Part shown: one piece after another, positions 31,409-31,419 of the stretch | How the letters are laid out: each line of letters starts with the position of its first letter | How positions within the stretch are numbered: position 1 is the first letter of the stretch | Origin: Stephanodiscus triporus | Taxonomy: Eukaryota > Bacillariophyta > Thalassiosirophyceae > Thalassiosirales > Thalassiosiraceae | Length of the DNA: 31,419 nucleotides | Direction of reading: 5' to 3' | Assembly (NCBI GenBank): GCA_036939755.1 | Contig: JALLAZ010000022.1 | Span: 1-31,419 of the forward strand | The notes under the pieces: generated by a model | The model's database searches: none | Seen by the model: the letters and a program-made list of their open reading frames with translations, nothing else | Told to the model about the DNA's origin: nothing | Made by a program: the position numbers and the translations under genes

Positions 31409-31419
31409 AGACACTAAAT

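Noticed and set aside
1..31419. CRISPR arrays, operons and rRNA genes
   Set aside because: No spaced direct repeats, polycistronic layout or rRNA-like conserved stretches were seen; gene structure is eukaryotic.

Overview
The window looks like nuclear DNA from a diatom, most likely a centric one, although the genus cannot be fixed from sequence alone. Supporting signs are short GT-AG introns (about 65-210 nt), GC-rich genes with long Gly/Asp/Ser/Gln runs, arrays of a small Cys/His zinc finger (the WRKY19-like type) that is frequent in diatoms, relics of diatom-type Ty1/copia and Ty3/gypsy retrotransposons, and secreted prolyl-4-hydroxylase-type 2-oxoglutarate (2OG) oxygenases. There are no operons, tRNAs, rRNAs or CRISPR arrays.

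Layout from left to right: a SEC3/EXOC1 exocyst gene (235-5124, +, four exons); a six-finger WRKY19-like protein (5335-6243, -); a mostly empty 1.5 kb stretch with a GC-rich island; threonine synthase (7731-9483, -, two exons, hydrophobic C-terminal tail); a DHHC palmitoyltransferase (9898-11988, +); a secreted 2OG oxygenase with ankyrin repeats (12081-13600, -, four exons); and, head to head with it across 429 bp, a secreted prolyl 4-hydroxylase with an N-terminal domain resembling the VHL beta domain (14030-15556, +, three exons). Next come a FAN1-type DNA-repair nuclease (16009-20289, -), a partial second WRKY19-like gene cut at a single N (20533), and a second 2OG-oxygenase/ankyrin gene (21153-23285, +, four exons) paralogous to the one at 12-13.6 kb. 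The right third holds a 2 kb intergenic region with a 767 bp foldback element, a 965-residue Gln/Ala-rich nuclear-type protein (25314-28211, +), and two truncated retrotransposons of different superfamilies that abut near 29939.

Most genes are unrelated housekeeping functions: exocytosis, amino acid synthesis, palmitoylation and crosslink repair. The exception is a set of three 2OG-Fe(II) oxygenases within about 11 kb, all with N-terminal secretion or anchor signals. Two are ankyrin-tailed paralogs, and one couples a VHL-like fold to a prolyl hydroxylase. They may act on secretory-pathway proteins such as cell-wall proteins; that role is inference. The exon structures were assembled by hand from splice signals, reading-frame continuity and comparison of the two paralogs with each other.
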